64,000 nt of DNA from SG8-41 sp035649495 (GCA_035649495.1 DASRJL010000099.1:25638-89637); one strand, 5' to 3'; shown: positions 43,523 through 51,411, counted from the first letter of the stretch. Translations and numbers: made by a program. Notes: generated by a model not told the origin, from the letters alone.

Positions 43523-44253
43523 TGTTCAGGAGTTCCACGGCGTTGGGCGAGGGCTTCGCCGCGTCCGGCGCGTTCCGCCATATCCTGCTGGAATTCGGGC
43601 GGCCCGTACGCGGACACCGCTTGCTGTTTGGTGTAACGGCCGTTCTCCACGACCTGTTCGGAGTGGAGGAGCATGCGGTTGTTCTCCTCGGCGAACTGCT
43701 GCAGCCATTGGAGCGCCCGCGGCGGAATTCTCCTGCCGACCGGCACCGCGACGTCCACCGGCAGTCCCCGCCACGTGTGCTGGTTGAACAGCACGATCAC
43801 TTTCGAATTGCTGGGCTTCATCCACTCCGGCAGCGGGCTCCGGTCCATGCGCCAGCCGCAGATGAAATGCACGCAGGGATCGACCGGCCGGTTCCGGTAG
43901 TCGCTGCACCCGGCACCGGTGCTGTGAGGGCAGGGACGCCCCGGGAAAACCGGAGTGCCTTTTACCTGGATCTGGAGCCAGCCGTCGCAGCAGGCAGTGC
44001 ACGGCTGACATTCGCGTGGGGCAGGACTTCGTGCCAAGGGGGTTTCCTGATAGCAGTTGCGATTCAATTCGCTGGCCACACAAGCACGCGAATCCGATTT
44101 GCGTTGGTTTCCTGTGCGCCGATCGATCTTAGCTATCGCGACGGGAGGAAACTCGTACGGATCAGTAAGTTGTACGTAAGGTTTCGCGCAGCCACGGAAC
44201 CCGGGTGCACAACGAAGCCGAGTTGCCTCGCGCGTTTCCCGCGGTTCGCTCAC
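43432..44253 (-). CDS. Cysteine-rich YkgJ-like (zinc/iron-chelating) protein, both ends uncertain
   Basis: The recognisable core is CQPCTACCDGWLQI, then FPGRPCPHSTGAGCSDYRNRP and PCVHFICGWRMD, the CxxCC ... CPH ... GC ... RPxxC..F.C pattern of YkgJ-type metal-binding domains. The frame is 273 residues, but the first 80 residues do not look conserved, and the true start may be a TTG/GTG nearer the core. The last 30 residues (AIPAKAEIHWAPNPGFP onwards) are encoded by a dispersed repeat, so the original stop may have been lost. Confidence 0.62.
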   Translation of the reverse strand: MSEPRETREATRLRCAPGFRGCAKPYVQLTDPYEFPPVAIAKIDRRTGNQRKSDSRACVASELNRNCYQETPLARSPAPRECQPCTACCDGWLQIQVKGTPVFPGRPCPHSTGAGCSDYRNRPVDPCVHFICGWRMDRSPLPEWMKPSNSKVIVLFNQHTWRGLPVDVAVPVGRRIPPRALQWLQQFAEENNRMLLHSEQVVENGRYTKQQAVSAYGPPEFQQDMAERAGRGEALAQRRGTPEQAIPAKAEIHWAPNPGFPTEGKRGYPPRSE

Positions 44254-44338
44254 CTCTGCCCGTTTTTGTGTCGGTCATCTCATTGATAATATGCGTTAAT
44301 ATCAGATGGTATGCCTCTGCAGCCGTCGTCTGGCTTCT

Positions 44339-44354
44339 GTTGCATGAGTGCAAC
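44339..44354. promoter_or_regulatory. Inverted repeat GTTGCA-TGAG-TGCAAC upstream of the porin gene
   Basis: A 6-bp perfect inverted repeat with a 4-bp centre lies about 160 bp ahead of the porin ATG, inside a locally AT-rich 263-bp gap. The symmetry suits a dimeric regulator, though no regulator or firm -35/-10 pair was identified. A GATAAT at 44285-44290 has no -35 at a good distance. Confidence 0.3.
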
Positions 44355-44516
44355 AAAACGCTTGACGCAATAGGAAAAAACGCCCATTTCGATTGCCCCG
44401 GCGCGGGGCCGTCTGGCACACTACGTTCAACCTCGTGCATTGGAGGGGTCTCAGGGTAGTCGTAAACACGTGATGCGATTGCGCTGGTGCAACTAACTTC
44501 AAAGGAGATTGCAGGA

Positions 44517-45731
44517 ATGAACAAGAAATTGATGGCGGTGGCAGTCGCGGGAGCGCTCGCTACTCCGATGGCTGCACTTGCGCAGACGAGCACGGTGCAG
44601 GTCTATGGCTTGGTGAACGTCGAATACGGCTTTGTCAACCAACCCGATATAAGCGCCACCACAGGCAGGTCCAACGTCGACGCGTTGAACTCCGGTGCGT
44701 CGCGACTCGGTTTCAGGGGAGAAGAGCAACTGGGCGGCGGGCTTTCCGCATGGTTCCAGTGCGAGACCGACTTCCGTTTCCTGGGCGGTAACACGGAGAC
44801 GTCCGGCTCGTGGTGCGATCGCAACAGCGCGCTCGGCATGAAGGGCGCCTTCGGCAATATCTACATCGGCACCTGGGACGCGCCGATGAAGCGCGTGGCC
44901 GGCATAACCCGGATCACCAACGAGACGGGCTGGACCGGCTCGCAGTTGATGACCTTGTCGAACGCCGGCGCGTTCGGGGGCTGCTTTTCGCTGCGTAATC
45001 CGCACAGCGTCAACTACGACACGCCGAACTGGGGCGGTTTCTCGGCTAGCTTCCAGTACACGACGCTGCAGACGGCGCGCAACGCTCCCGGCAACGAGGC
45101 CAATCTTGCACCCGGGAACGCTCTTAACAACAATTCGGTCCCGACCCCGAAGGGCCGTAAAATGAGCCTCAGCGGCCAATACGTCGGCGGGCCTTTTGCT
45201 GTCGTTGCCGCGTATTCGCGGTCGGATGACGACCGCAGTGACACCAGGGCTGCTTTCGGCTTTGACGGCGGCAGGGACAAGGCTTGGCTGATCGGCGGTA
45301 CCTATACCTGGGGACCGGTCAAGGTCGGCCTCACTTACATCGATGCCGAATACGACGTCTCGAACGGTGCCTGGCCTGGCGCCTTGGTCCAGAATCGCGA
45401 GCGCAAGTCGTGGAACCTGGCGGGCGAATGGAACATCTCGGGCCCGCACGGTCTGCGAGCCGGCTTCGCCTACGCGGGCGACGTCGACCGCTCCGGCTCC
45501 GCAGTCCCGGGCGCAGCCGGCGCAGCCGGAAACAACAAGCTCGACGACGGGGCCAAGCTGTATCAGATCGGCTATCTCTACAGCTTCTCGAAGCGCACGA
45601 ACGCCACCATCATCTACGCCTACATGAACAACGACAGCTTGGGCACCTACGCCCTGACCGGCAACAGCGGCACGGTGCGGGCGGGCGATAATTCGGGCGT
45701 GCTCGCGTTCCAGCTCCAGCATACGTTCTAA
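44517..45731 (+). CDS. Gram-negative outer-membrane porin (Burkholderia/Comamonas type)
   Basis: The 404-residue product has signal peptide MNKKLMAVAVAGALATPMAALA, cut before QTSTVQVYGLVNVEYGF, the classic start of 16-strand trimeric porins. Inside are SRLGFRGEEQLGGGLSAWFQ and the variable loop-3 region. The C-terminus LAFQLQHTF ends in the Phe needed for outer-membrane assembly. AAAGGAG is 10 bases before the ATG. An intrinsic terminator follows. Confidence 0.95.
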   Translation: MNKKLMAVAVAGALATPMAALAQTSTVQVYGLVNVEYGFVNQPDISATTGRSNVDALNSGASRLGFRGEEQLGGGLSAWFQCETDFRFLGGNTETSGSWCDRNSALGMKGAFGNIYIGTWDAPMKRVAGITRITNETGWTGSQLMTLSNAGAFGGCFSLRNPHSVNYDTPNWGGFSASFQYTTLQTARNAPGNEANLAPGNALNNNSVPTPKGRKMSLSGQYVGGPFAVVAAYSRSDDDRSDTRAAFGFDGGRDKAWLIGGTYTWGPVKVGLTYIDAEYDVSNGAWPGALVQNRERKSWNLAGEWNISGPHGLRAGFAYAGDVDRSGSAVPGAAGAAGNNKLDDGAKLYQIGYLYSFSKRTNATIIYAYMNNDSLGTYALTGNSGTVRAGDNSGVLAFQLQHTF

Positions 45732-45756
45732 GAAATCGCAGCACTGCAGTATCGCG

Positions 45757-45784
45757 GGGGGCGCTTCGGCGCCCCCTTTTTCTT
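45757..45784 (+). terminator. Intrinsic terminator of the porin gene
   Basis: GGGGGCGC-TTCG-GCGCCCCC followed by TTTTTCTT, 25 bp after the porin stop. An eight-pair GC stem with a UUCG tetraloop makes this a strong terminator. The left heptad arm of element 10 begins immediately after the T-run. Confidence 0.92.
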
Positions 45785-46292
45785 GGCCGCGGGCCGCGGG
45801 CCGCGAGCTTCGAGCCGCGAGCTATACGTTGCGAGCCGACTTCAGCCGCTGCGCCAGTCTGATCAGCATTCGCCGTACTGCGATCAGTTGCTTGCCCAGA
45901 CCTTGGTGCTCGACGCTTGAGAGGTAGCAAAGATCAGCAGCAAGTAGCAGATGGTAATCAAGCTCGTCAGCCGAACCGACGGCGATTTGCAAATGCCTCG
46001 CGAAGTCCGCGTCGCTGCCTCGTCCGCAACCCTCCGCGATATTGGCCGGAATTGATATCGCCGCGCGGCGTATTTGAGAGATCAGTCCAAACTGTTCCTC
46101 TCTAGGGAATGCTGTCGTTACCCTGTACGCAGAGAGGACAAGCTCGTGTGCTATCCGCCAAACTTGGAGATTTCGAAAGTTCTGCATGTACCGTGTAACG
46201 CACGGTTCATGGCTTGGCTGACCGGCCAAAAGTCATAGTACCTACGAACCGCTACTCGCGTCCGTAGCCCGTAGCCCGCGGCCCGTAGCGCC
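45785..46292. mobile_element. Heptad element 10: inverted GGGCCGC/GGGCTAC arms enclosing an S23-family gene
   Basis: The left arm (45785-45838) is tandem GGCCGCG/AGCTTCG/AGCCGCG units. The right arm (46251-46292), read on the other strand, is GGGCCGC/GGGCTAC/GGGCTAC/GGACGCG. The arms are inverted and share most positions over about 34 bp. Between them lies one complete gene for a four-helix-bundle protein. This is the same architecture as the short hairpin elements, with a 410-bp gene-bearing loop. Mobility is inferred, and no target duplication was established. Confidence 0.6.
45822..46187 (-). CDS. S23-type four-helix-bundle protein (23S rRNA intervening-sequence protein family)
   Basis: The 121-residue product begins at 46187 with the family start MQNFRNLQVWRIAHELVLSAY. 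It continues EEQFGLISQIRRAAISIPANIAEGCGR, RHLQIAVGSADELDYHLLLA and VRRMLIRLAQRLKSARNV. These match the small helical-bundle family first seen in 23S rRNA intervening sequences, with Avd-like relatives in diversity-generating retroelements. The frame extends to 46229 without family support. No ribosome-binding site is clear. Its 3' end runs into the left heptad arm. The biochemical role of the family is unproven; nucleic-acid binding is suspected. Confidence 0.88.
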   Translation of the reverse strand: MQNFRNLQVWRIAHELVLSAYRVTTAFPREEQFGLISQIRRAAISIPANIAEGCGRGSDADFARHLQIAVGSADELDYHLLLAADLCYLSSVEHQGLGKQLIAVRRMLIRLAQRLKSARNV

Positions 46293-46293
46293 C

Positions 46294-46323
46294 AGCCTGT
46301 CGGGGATGCACGTCCGACAGGCT
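46294..46323. promoter_or_regulatory. Inverted repeat AGCCTGTCGG ... CCGACAGGCT ahead of the TPR gene
   Basis: Ten-base perfect arms with a 10-bp centre lie 15 bp before the ATG at 46338, just outside the right heptad arm. In the mRNA it would form a hairpin near the ribosome-binding region. It could also be the terminator-like boundary of element 10. Confidence 0.45.
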
Positions 46324-46337
46324 GCTAGACTGTCGCG

Positions 46338-48167
46338 ATGGCCAGGAGACCTGCACCACGCCTGAAGGAAGCGCTGGCGCTCAAGCAGCAGGGGCGGCAC
46401 GACCGGGCCGAATCGGTCCTGCGCAGCATCATCGCGGATGAGCCCGACCATGCCGAAGCGCTGTACCAGCTGGCGCTGTTACGGGCCGATTCCGGCGCCT
46501 TCTCCGAGGCGCACTACTTCGTCACTTCGGCCCTCGCAGCCGCTCCCGGCTCCGCGACCGCGCACGTGCTCCTCGGGCGCATCCAGACCGAAACCCAGTC
46601 GCTGGAGGCGGCGCTGGCGAGCTATGCGCAAGCGCTGGCCGCGCAGCCCGGATACGCGCCGGCATTCTTCGGGCGCGGCGTCGCGCTGCACCGCCTCGGT
46701 CGCCTGGACGAAGCGCTGGCGAGCTATGCCGATGCGCTGGCGGCGGCGCCGGAGCAGGCCGAAGCATGGTGCAACCATGGCAACGTCCTCTTTGCGTTGG
46801 GCCGGTTCGACGAGGCCTTGCGCAGCTTCGACCAGGGCCTGCACCTCATGCCCGATGTCGCCTTGCTGCATTTCAACCGCGGCAATACGTTGAACGAGTT
46901 GAAGCGTCCGGTCGAGGCGCTGGCCGCGTACGACCGCGCGTTGGCGCTGGCTCCGAACAACGTCGACTTCCTGAACAATCGCGGTAACGCGCGCCTGGAG
47001 GCGGGCGACGTGGCCGGCGCAGCCGCTGATTTCCGGAGCATGATCGCCGCGGCGCCCGCGGATGCGCGTGGTTATAACGGTATGGGAATGGCTGTGCAGG
47101 ACGAGGGCGATCTGCCCGGGGCGGCTACCTTGTACGAGCGTGCCACCCGGCTTGCGCCGAATTTCGCCGACGCGCACCTCAACCTCGCGCTCGCACGGCT
47201 CACCCAGCGCGATTTCACGGGGGGCTGGCGGGAGTACGAGCATCGCCGGGCCCCGTCCGGCCACCGCGCGACCATGCGCAAGGATCCGCGATCGGTCGAT
47301 CTGTTCGAGCGCATGCCGCTCTGGCGCGGTCCGGCGACGCCCGTGCCCGGTCCGATCGGAATCTGGGGCGAGCAGAGCCTCGGCGCTCAGATTCTGTTTT
47401 CAACGCTGCTGCCGGACCTCCTCGCTACCGGCTTGCCGATCGTCTACGAGGTGGACCGGCGCCTGCTAGCGGCCTACCGCCGCGCGTTCCCGAATTCCGA
47501 CTTTGTGGCGCTGGACGATCCACCGGCGGCAGCGCTTCAAACCGCCGGGGCGGCTCTGTTCGCCGGTTCTCTGCCCGGATTTTTTCGTTCCTCCGTGGCG
47601 AGCTTCGCGCGGCAGCCGCACCGCGTCCTCAAGGCCGCACCGGAGCGGGTGGCGCTGTATCGGGGCCGCCTGGGGCCGGGTTTCAGGGTGGCGCTGTCCT
47701 GGCGCAGCACGCGTGCAGGGCGGCTCGGGCGCGAGAAGAGCGTCTCACTCGCCGACTTCGCGCCCTTCTTCGGGCTTCCCGGCGTGCAGCTCGTCGATGT
47801 TCAATACGGAGATACCGCGGTGGAGCGCGAGGCATGCGCGCGGGAACACGGAGCAAGTCTGGCGCACTTCGACGACGTGGATTGCTTCCACGACCTGGAC
47901 GAGGTGCTTGCCATTCTCGACGGCTGCGACCTCTTGATCACCACCAGCAACTCCAGCGCGCACCTCGCGGCCGCGCTGGGTAGGCCGGTCTGGCTGCTGT
48001 ATCCTGCGGGTCGCGCGCCGTTCCACTACTGGGCGAGCGCTGACGACGGGCGCAGCCTGTGGTATCCGTCGGTCGAGATCGTGACCGGCCCGCAATTCCC
48101 CGACTGGCCCTCGCTCATCCGGCACGTCGCGGGGAGGCTCGCCGCGGCCAGTGACTCAGGACACTAG
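46338..48167 (+). CDS. TPR protein with C-terminal glycosyltransferase-like domain
   Basis: The product has 609 residues. Eight or so tetratricopeptide repeats occupy residues 5-300 (units like LDEALASYADALAAAPEQAEAWCN). The C-terminal 300 residues (GPIGIWGEQSLGAQILFSTLLPDL, FRVALSWRSTRAG and CDLLITTSNSSAHLAAALGRPVWLL) look like the GT9/heptosyltransferase-type fold often fused to TPRs. It is similar in design to the protein at 40929 but with a different catalytic part. The acceptor is unknown. Confidence 0.85.
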   Translation: MARRPAPRLKEALALKQQGRHDRAESVLRSIIADEPDHAEALYQLALLRADSGAFSEAHYFVTSALAAAPGSATAHVLLGRIQTETQSLEAALASYAQALAAQPGYAPAFFGRGVALHRLGRLDEALASYADALAAAPEQAEAWCNHGNVLFALGRFDEALRSFDQGLHLMPDVALLHFNRGNTLNELKRPVEALAAYDRALALAPNNVDFLNNRGNARLEAGDVAGAAADFRSMIAAAPADARGYNGMGMAVQDEGDLPGAATLYERATRLAPNFADAHLNLALARLTQRDFTGGWREYEHRRAPSGHRATMRKDPRSVDLFERMPLWRGPATPVPGPIGIWGEQSLGAQILFSTLLPDLLATGLPIVYEVDRRLLAAYRRAFPNSDFVALDDPPAAALQTAGAALFAGSLPGFFRSSVASFARQPHRVLKAAPERVALYRGRLGPGFRVALSWRSTRAGRLGREKSVSLADFAPFFGLPGVQLVDVQYGDTAVEREACAREHGASLAHFDDVDCFHDLDEVLAILDGCDLLITTSNSSAHLAAALGRPVWLLYPAGRAPFHYWASADDGRSLWYPSVEIVTGPQFPDWPSLIRHVAGRLAAASDSGH

Positions 48168-48188
48168 CTAGCAGGCTGATGCAAAACT

Positions 48189-48297
48189 CCGTTCGCCCTG
48201 AGCGTAGAGCGAACGCCCGGAGTCGAAGGGTGAACAACCCTTTGAATATTTGCCGTTCATGTTTCGACTCCGCTACGCTACGCTCGACACGAACGGG
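48189..48297. repeat. Dispersed inverted repeat (CCGTTCG..GAGCGTAG..GGAGTCGAA type)
   Basis: The left copy 48189-48231 (CCGTTCGCCCTGAGCGTAG, then GGAGTCGAAGGG) and the right copy 48252-48297 (CCGTTCATGTTTCGACTCCG, then TACGCTCGACACGAACGG) face each other. This belongs to the widespread bacterial intergenic repeat with a TCGAGCGTAGCGGAGTCGAA core. It lies just ahead of mgtE. Confidence 0.75.
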
Positions 48298-48330
48298 TTC
48301 CCTTTGACTTTTCCATCACGCTGCTAGAGT

Positions 48331-49776
48331 TTGGCCACGGAAACCGACTCCGACAAGTTGAGGCCCGGCGCGCAGGAGAGCCTGCAGCGGGTGACCGAGC
48401 TCCTGCGCAAGCAGCAGCTGGTGGAGGGGCTCGTCCGTCGGCAGGAGGGGCCGCGCCAGGAGCTGGTCGAGAACCTGGTCCAGAAACTGCATGTCGTCGA
48501 GCTGCAAAAGCTCCTCGATGCCCTGCATCCCGCGGATGTCGCCGACCTCCTCGAAGCGCTTCCGCTCGTGGAGCGGCTGGTGGTCTGGGATCTCGTCAGG
48601 ACCGAGCGCGAGGGGGAAATCCTGCTGGAGGTGTCGGACGCGGTGCGCGAAACGCTGATCGCGCACATGGACGAAGACGAGCTGGTCGCCGCTACCGGGC
48701 AGCTCGATACCGACGAGATCGCCGATCTCGCGCCCGACCTGCCGCGCGAGGTCATCCAGGACGTCTTCCGGTCCCTTTCGCCCGAGGAGCGCGAAGAGTT
48801 GCGGGCCGCGATGTCCTATGCGGAGGGCACGGTCGGCGCCCTGATGGACTTCGACATGATCAGCATCCGCGAAGACGTCACGCTCGAAGTGGTTCTCGAC
48901 AACCTGCGGCGCCTGGACGAGATGCCGGATCACACCGACCAGCTCTTCGTGGTCGGCCGCGCCGGCGAGCTGAAGGGACTCGTGCCCGTGAACCGGCTGC
49001 TCGTGAACGATACCGGGACCGCCGTCACCGCCGTCATGGAACCGGTGATCGCCAGGCTTCATCCCGAAGAGAAGGCGCAGGACGCGGCCGGCGCCTTCGA
49101 GCGCTACGACCTCGTTTCCGCTCCCGTCGTGGACGGCCGCGGGAAGCTGATCGCCCGCGTCACCGTGAACGCCGTGATGGACTACATACGCGAGGAGACC
49201 GACAGCGACCAGCTCTCCGCCGGCGGGTTGCGCGAGGACGAGGATCTGTTCGCCTCGGTCTGGCGCAGCATCAGGAACCGCTGGACGTGGCTGGCGGTCA
49301 ACCTCGTCACCGCCTTTGTCGCATCGCGCGTGATCGGGCTGTTCGAGAACTCCATTTCCAAGCTGGTCGCGCTCGCCGCGCTGATGCCCATCGTGGCCGG
49401 CATCAGCGGGAACTCGGGCAACCAGACCACGACCATGATCGTGCGCGCGCTGGCGCTGGGCCAGATCTCCGGCGCGAACGCCCGCATGCTGTTCGCCAAG
49501 GAAGCGGGCGTAAGCGCCATGAACGGCCTCATCTGGGGCGGCGTCGTGGGGCTGTTCGCGTTTCTCATCTACCACAGCTGGCAGCTGGGGCTGGTGATGA
49601 TGGGAGCGATGGTGCTCTCGCTGCTGCTCGCCTCGGTGATGGGAGTGGCGATCCCGCTCCTCATGCAGAAGCTCGGGCGCGACCCGGCGCTGGGCTCCAG
49701 CGTCATGATCACCGCCATCACGGACAGCGGGGGGTTCTTCATTTTCCTGGGGCTCGCCACGGTCTTTCTTGTGTAA
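48331..49776 (+). CDS. mgtE: Magnesium transporter MgtE
   Basis: MgtE is a Mg2+ channel gated by its cytoplasmic domains. The 481-residue product has a helical N domain (HVVELQKLLDALHPADVADLLEALP), tandem CBS domains (about 135-255, SYAEGTVGALMDFDMISI and APVVDGRGKLIARVTVNAVMDYI) and five C-terminal helices containing LAALMPIVAGISGNSGNQTTTMIVRALALG, the pore signature. The start is a TTG at 48331, with no in-frame ATG before the conserved part. An aligned homologue start agrees. Confidence 0.92.
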   Translation: MATETDSDKLRPGAQESLQRVTELLRKQQLVEGLVRRQEGPRQELVENLVQKLHVVELQKLLDALHPADVADLLEALPLVERLVVWDLVRTEREGEILLEVSDAVRETLIAHMDEDELVAATGQLDTDEIADLAPDLPREVIQDVFRSLSPEEREELRAAMSYAEGTVGALMDFDMISIREDVTLEVVLDNLRRLDEMPDHTDQLFVVGRAGELKGLVPVNRLLVNDTGTAVTAVMEPVIARLHPEEKAQDAAGAFERYDLVSAPVVDGRGKLIARVTVNAVMDYIREETDSDQLSAGGLREDEDLFASVWRSIRNRWTWLAVNLVTAFVASRVIGLFENSISKLVALAALMPIVAGISGNSGNQTTTMIVRALALGQISGANARMLFAKEAGVSAMNGLIWGGVVGLFAFLIYHSWQLGLVMMGAMVLSLLLASVMGVAIPLLMQKLGRDPALGSSVMITAITDSGGFFIFLGLATVFLV

Positions 49777-49842
49777 TATGGTTTCAGCCCGGCTGGGGAA
49801 TAAGAGTGGATACTCGATTGTTGACCCGTTGCGGAGGCTGTC

Positions 49843-50352
49843 GTGAGCGACGATGACGGCCTCATAGCGCAACAGATACCGCGCTTGCGGCGGTACGCGC
49901 GCGCCCTGACGGGAGATCGCAGCGCCGCCGACGACCTGGTACAGGACACGCTCGAGCGGGCGCTCTCCCGGTACCACCTGTGGCGTCGCGGCAGTGATTT
50001 GAGAGCCTGGTTGTTCACCATCATGCACAACATCTACGTCAACCAGGCGCGCTCGCGCGCGCGCCACCAGCACGAAGCGCTCGAGGCGGATCCGGGCGCG
50101 GAGGCATTGCGCGGCCGCGATCCGGACTGGATGGAGCTGCGCGACCTGGCGAGCGCGCTCGCGCGCGTGCCGGAGGAACAGCGCGCCGTGCTGCTGCTGG
50201 TGGGGCTCGAGCAGTTCACCTACGACGAGGCGGCGCGCGTGCTGGAAATTCCCATCGGTACCGTCATGTCGCGCCTCTCGCGCGGACGGGAGCGGCTGCG
50301 CATCCTGATCGGCGGCGATGCCGGCGTGACCGCACTCAAAGTGGTGAAATGA
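49843..50352 (+). CDS. ECF-family RNA polymerase sigma factor
   Basis: The 169-residue sigma-70-family factor has region 2 (RLRRYARALTGDRSAADDLVQDTLERAL and LRAWLFTIMHNIYVNQ) and region 4 (ALARVPEEQRAVLLLVGLEQFTYDEAARVL and GTVMSRLSRGRERL). The start is GTG 49843 with GGAGG six bases upstream. Its stop overlaps the ATG of the anti-sigma gene (ATGA), so the two are made together. The regulon is unknown. Confidence 0.92.
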   Translation: MSDDDGLIAQQIPRLRRYARALTGDRSAADDLVQDTLERALSRYHLWRRGSDLRAWLFTIMHNIYVNQARSRARHQHEALEADPGAEALRGRDPDWMELRDLASALARVPEEQRAVLLLVGLEQFTYDEAARVLEIPIGTVMSRLSRGRERLRILIGGDAGVTALKVVK

Positions 50353-51098
50353 GCGTCCCGCCCGTGACCGAGGCCGAGCTGAACGCCTACGTGGATGCGG
50401 TGCTGCCCCCGGCGCGCGCCGCCGAGGTGGAAGCGTATCTGGCCGAGCGGCCGGATGAAGCCGCGCGCGTCGCGTCGTATCGCGAGCAGGCACACGCGCT
50501 GCGCCGCGAGTTCGACCAGGTGCTGGACGAACCCGTGCCCGAACGCCTGCGCCCGCCGCCCCCCGCGCGCGCGCTTCGCCGTTACGCGGCCGTCCTCGCA
50601 TGGATCGTGCTGGGAGGGGCGATCGGGTGGCAGCTCCACGCCTACACCTCGGTGCGGCAGGTCGAAGCGGGCGCGTGGGCGCGGCGGGCGGCGATGGCTC
50701 ACGTCACCTACAGCCCGGAGGTGCGCCATCCGGTCGAGGTCGGCGCGGATCAGGAAGCGCACCTGGTCGCGTGGCTGTCGAAGCGCCTGGGCACGCCCCT
50801 GAAAGTGCCGCATCTGGGGGGGCTCGGCTACTCCCTCGTGGGAGGGCGGCTCCTGCCCGGCGACCGCGGGCCGGTTGCGCAGTTCATGTACCAGGACGGC
50901 AAGGGGCTGCGCCTGACGCTTTACGTCCGCGTCAACCCGGACGCGAGCCGCGAGACGGCTTTCCGGTTCTCGCAGGAGCAGGGAATAAGCGTGTTCTACT
51001 GGCTCGACAAGAAGCTGGGCTACGCGCTGTCCGGCGAGATCGACAAGAGCGATCTGCTGCGCGTCGCGGACGCGGTGTACAAACAGCTCAATCCATGA
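50349..51098 (+). CDS. Membrane-anchored anti-sigma factor
   Basis: The 249-residue product has an N-terminal anti-sigma region (VTEAELNAYVDAVLPPARAAEVEAYLAERP), the usual helix that binds the ECF factor. One membrane helix follows (about 82-100, AVLAWIVLGGAIGWQLHAY), then a periplasmic part (KRLGTPLKVPHLGGLGYSLVGGRLLP and QFMYQDGKGLRLTLYV). There is no zinc-binding HxxxCxxC. It likely holds the sigma factor at the membrane until an envelope signal arrives. Confidence 0.9.
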   Translation: MSVPPVTEAELNAYVDAVLPPARAAEVEAYLAERPDEAARVASYREQAHALRREFDQVLDEPVPERLRPPPPARALRRYAAVLAWIVLGGAIGWQLHAYTSVRQVEAGAWARRAAMAHVTYSPEVRHPVEVGADQEAHLVAWLSKRLGTPLKVPHLGGLGYSLVGGRLLPGDRGPVAQFMYQDGKGLRLTLYVRVNPDASRETAFRFSQEQGISVFYWLDKKLGYALSGEIDKSDLLRVADAVYKQLNP

Positions 51099-51191
51099 GG
51101 GCTTTATCGGGAGAATGGATCGGCTGAAACATCGCCAGTCGGCGTGTCTGCGATCGGACCAGCAGGAGCATTATCGAACCTGACCTTCCTA

Positions 51192-51225
51192 ATGAAAAAA
51201 GCCGGCTTTCGCCGGCTTTTTTCAT
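51192..51225. terminator. Bidirectional intrinsic terminator
   Basis: ATGAAAAAAGCCGGC, loop TTTC, GCCGGCTTTTTTCAT. A-runs and T-runs flank the GC stem on both sides, so it can stop transcripts from the anti-sigma gene (+) and from the small lysine-rich gene (-), which ends 7 bp away. Confidence 0.92.
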
Positions 51226-51231
51226 ACAGCT

Positions 51232-51276
51232 CTACTTCTTTGTTGCCTTCTTCTTCGCCTTCTTCTTCGCTGCCAT
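51232..51276 (-). CDS. 14-residue lysine-rich peptide
   Basis: The short frame reads MAAKKKAKKKATKK-stop. It has an ideal AAAGGAG seven bases before its ATG, a sigma-70-like promoter 100 bp upstream (51382-51411) and an intrinsic terminator 7 bp beyond its stop. This full set of signals argues for a real transcription and translation unit. Such KKKA-rich peptides resemble the tails of histone-H1-like and AlgP-type proteins and could bind nucleic acid. No function is proven. Confidence 0.6.
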   Translation of the reverse strand: MAAKKKAKKKATKK

Positions 51277-51381
51277 TCGGCTTCTCCTTTGAAGGTTTCA
51301 TGCCCCGGATGCGGGTCCTGCTTCGCACCACCATCGCATATCGCGTCCCAAATTTCGATTGGACTCTATGCCTGGTGCTTC

Positions 51382-51411
51382 ATTCTATGCTAGCAACAAA
51401 ACTATTGGCAA
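51382..51411 (-). promoter_or_regulatory. Sigma-70 promoter for the lysine-rich peptide gene
   Basis: On the minus strand TTGCCA (51411-51406), an 18-bp spacer and TAGAAT (51387-51382), five of six consensus matches in each box. The surrounding 100 bp is clearly AT-richer than the genome. The leader to the ATG would be about 100 nt. Confidence 0.65.

Noticed and set aside
45785..46292. A true 23S rRNA intervening sequence
   Set aside because: No rRNA sequence flanks it; only the design, inverted arms around an S23-type gene, is similar.
38240..48167. Genomic island or prophage
   Set aside because: No integrase, tRNA junction, phage gene or obvious composition change; the accessory genes look like ordinary surface-polysaccharide functions.
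48168..48330. Magnesium riboswitch ahead of mgtE
   Set aside because: The gap is filled by a dispersed inverted repeat, and no M-box-like conserved core was seen.
51104..51334. 76-residue minus-strand frame with a Glu-rich stretch
   Set aside because: It overlaps the 14-codon lysine-rich gene out of frame, has no ribosome-binding site and contains the terminator.
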